A stretch of 5,878 bases of DNA, from positions 1-5,878 of the forward strand of contig CALIBA010000129.1 of the NCBI GenBank assembly GCA_938045435.1, in the 5' to 3' direction. Shown here piece by piece: positions 4,634 to 5,878 of the stretch. Within the stretch, counting starts at the first letter, position 1. The number at the start of each line of letters is the position of its first letter. Origin of the DNA: an uncultured Selenomonas sp. GTDB lineage: Bacteria; Bacillota; Negativicutes; Selenomonadales; Selenomonadaceae. Below the pieces are notes generated by a model. The model saw only the letters and a program-made list of their open reading frames with translations, did not search any database and was not told the DNA's origin. The position numbers and the translations under genes were made by a program.

Positions 4634-5863
4634 ATGAAAAAGACATTGATCGCCGCATTGGCGGCAGCAGTTACCATCGGTGCTGCGTCCACGACATTCG
4701 CAGCTGCGAATCCGTTCTCAGATGTTCCGCGTGACCATTGGGCATATGATGCGGTGACACAACTCGCCGCTGATGGTGTCATTGAAGGGTATGGCGACGG
4801 CACCTATCGTGGTGATCGCAACATCACGCGTTACGAAATGGCACAGATGGTTGCAAAGGCAATGGCAAAGAGTGGTGTCGGCCCGAGTGACCGCTCTCTG
4901 ATCGATCGCCTTGCTGCTGAGTTTGCGGATGAACTCAATAACCTCGGCGTTCGTGTATCGAATCTCGAGCGCAATGCCGATATGGTGAAGTGGACGGGTG
5001 AGCTGCGCTATCGTTATTGGAGTCGCCGCAATACACCGGACTTTGACGGTGCCGTGCAGGAGAAAAAGAATACAGATCAGCTCCAGCTGCGTCTCTTCCC
5101 AACAGCAGAGGTCAATGACCACTGGAAGGTTAAAGCACGTCTGACGGCGAGCAATAACATGAAGACGGATCAGAGCGGAACGGTCAAGCTGACCTACGCT
5201 TATGCAGACGGCTCCTATGGGAAGTTCCATCTCCAGCTCGGTAAGATGCCGCTGTTCTCGAACGTTGATGATGGATTGGTTCTTGATAGCTTCTTCTCCG
5301 GTGCACAGCTTTCCTATGGCAGCAAGTGGAAAGTTCTTGCTGAAGCAGGGCGTTGGGATCTCAACCAGGCAAATCTTGGGATCAAGAGAGGTCTGCGTGG
5401 AGATTCTGCCGCGAACTACCAGGGGGTTGAGGTTAGCTTCAGCGACGGCAAGCTCGTGCACAGCGGTGCAAGCTATCGTCACTTCTCCAGTGAGGCATTC
5501 AAGTCTGCAGTCCGTTACAACACCTCCGGCGAACTGGAGGATACGGCAGATATTTGGTCCGTTGGCGGTAAGTATGCCTTTGATAAGAACATCGCAATCG
5601 GAGGCGCCTATGCAAAGAACACGAAGGCCGATAATCTGACAAAGGCTGGAACGATTCAGTTGGACTATAAGGGTGCAAAGCGTTCAGATGTCGGATCTTG
5701 GGGGGCGTCCGTTGCATATCGTCATATCGGTGTGAATGCAGGTCTTATGCCGACGTTTAATACCGATCATCTGAGTGGAGAGTATACAATGCTTGGAACC
5801 AAGGGATGGGATTTCGGCATTGGCTATGTCCCGATGAAGAATGGGAAGAACAGGCTGCGATAG
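4634..5863 (+). CDS. SLH-domain outer-membrane porin (OmpM/Mep45 type), C-terminus abnormal
   Basis: A 409-residue outer-membrane protein typical of Negativicutes. Domains: signal peptide 1-~23 (Lys-Lys, Ala-rich core, Thr-Phe-Ala then Ala-Ala-Asn); one SLH domain about 27-78 (Phe-Ser-Asp-Val-Pro at 28-32, His-Trp-Ala at 35-37, Gly-Tyr-Gly-Asp-Gly-Thr-Tyr at 52-58, Thr-Arg-Tyr-Glu-Met-Ala at 65-70); a coiled-coil linker about 86-113; then a beta-barrel from about 117, rich in alternating Tyr/Trp and charged residues, with periodic strand-and-turn pattern. In this family the SLH domain holds the outer membrane to peptidoglycan carrying polyamine such as cadaverine, and the barrel is a general porin. 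The start is fixed by AGGAGG 7 bases upstream. Oddity: the protein ends Gly-Lys-Asn-Arg-Leu-Arg right after a Pro-Met-Lys-Asn motif, lacking the final aromatic strand ending in Phe that outer-membrane barrels normally need. A frameshift near 5840 or a truncation is likely. Confidence 0.92.
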   Translation: MKKTLIAALAAAVTIGAASTTFAAANPFSDVPRDHWAYDAVTQLAADGVIEGYGDGTYRGDRNITRYEMAQMVAKAMAKSGVGPSDRSLIDRLAAEFADELNNLGVRVSNLERNADMVKWTGELRYRYWSRRNTPDFDGAVQEKKNTDQLQLRLFPTAEVNDHWKVKARLTASNNMKTDQSGTVKLTYAYADGSYGKFHLQLGKMPLFSNVDDGLVLDSFFSGAQLSYGSKWKVLAEAGRWDLNQANLGIKRGLRGDSAANYQGVEVSFSDGKLVHSGASYRHFSSEAFKSAVRYNTSGELEDTADIWSVGGKYAFDKNIAIGGAYAKNTKADNLTKAGTIQLDYKGAKRSDVGSWGASVAYRHIGVNAGLMPTFNTDHLSGEYTMLGTKGWDFGIGYVPMKNGKNRLR

Positions 5864-5878
5864 CCATCACAAACACTG

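Noticed and set aside
4555..4734. Small upstream ORF (59 codons) starting at an ATG in the porin leader and overlapping the porin start out of frame
   Set aside because: The preceding AGAGGG is only 3 bases from the ATG, and past the porin start the frame is just the shadow of the signal peptide and SLH codons. Leader-peptide control cannot be excluded but has no positive support.
4718..5482. Long reverse-strand frame of 254 codons opposite the porin
   Set aside because: It is antisense to a clear SLH porin, has no recognisable domain and no ribosome binding site; a by-product of porin codon use.
1..5878. CRISPR array, tRNA or rRNA genes, insertion sequence ends
   Set aside because: Looked for by eye: no regularly spaced repeats, no tRNA or rRNA-like sequence, and no transposase or terminal inverted repeats.

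Overview
The window is a composite of two very different DNAs. From about base 840 to the end it looks like a diderm Firmicute of the class Negativicutes, most likely Selenomonas or a close relative. The main reason is the last gene, an outer-membrane porin with an N-terminal S-layer homology (SLH) domain and short coiled coil (OmpM/Mep45 type), a hallmark of that group. Moderate GC, strong AGGAGG-type ribosome binding sites and good sigma-70-type promoters fit. The first ~840 bases are clearly GC-richer (45 of 60 bases are G/C in 61-120) and encode a small HNH protein and the start of a second protein of a kind seen on integrated or conjugative elements of Actinobacteria. This part resembles an Actinomyces-like genome. 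Both kinds of organism live in the human mouth, so an oral metagenome or single-cell assembly is a plausible source, but that is inference.

Layout. 1-~838 (+): actinobacterial-type block with an HNH protein cut by the window edge, overlapping by ATGA or directly abutting a second ORF. At ~833-848 that second ORF switches, in frame, into the C-terminal quarter of an RND multidrug efflux permease (to 1666), so a 444-codon chimeric ORF results. 1695-1741: a strong bidirectional hairpin terminator between convergent genes. 1740-3333 (-): a compact operon, tag (3-methyladenine DNA glycosylase I) - azlC - azlD (branched-chain amino acid exporter pair), with both junctions being 4-base ATGA overlaps. 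3334-3587: divergent control region with a near-consensus promoter for tag (TTGACA-17-TAGAAT) and one for the gene on the other side (TTGCGT-17-TAAAAT). 3588-4421 (+): membrane-anchored NodB-type polysaccharide deacetylase. 4422-4633: intergenic leader with an extended -10 promoter and a leader RNA that can pair an anti-Shine-Dalgarno with the porin's Shine-Dalgarno. 4634-5863 (+): SLH porin whose last strand appears to be lost to a frameshift or premature stop just before the window end.

How the genes fit together. The tag-azlCD operon couples alkylation repair with amino acid export by translation, though the two functions have no obvious biochemical link. The deacetylase and the SLH porin both concern the cell envelope: SLH domains of this family bind modified peptidoglycan, and the deacetylase could act on peptidoglycan or another envelope glycan, but each has its own promoter and a functional link is only inferred. 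No new biological system is convincingly present. The most notable features are the cross-phylum in-frame junction, the possible translational switch in the porin leader, and the aberrant porin C-terminus.
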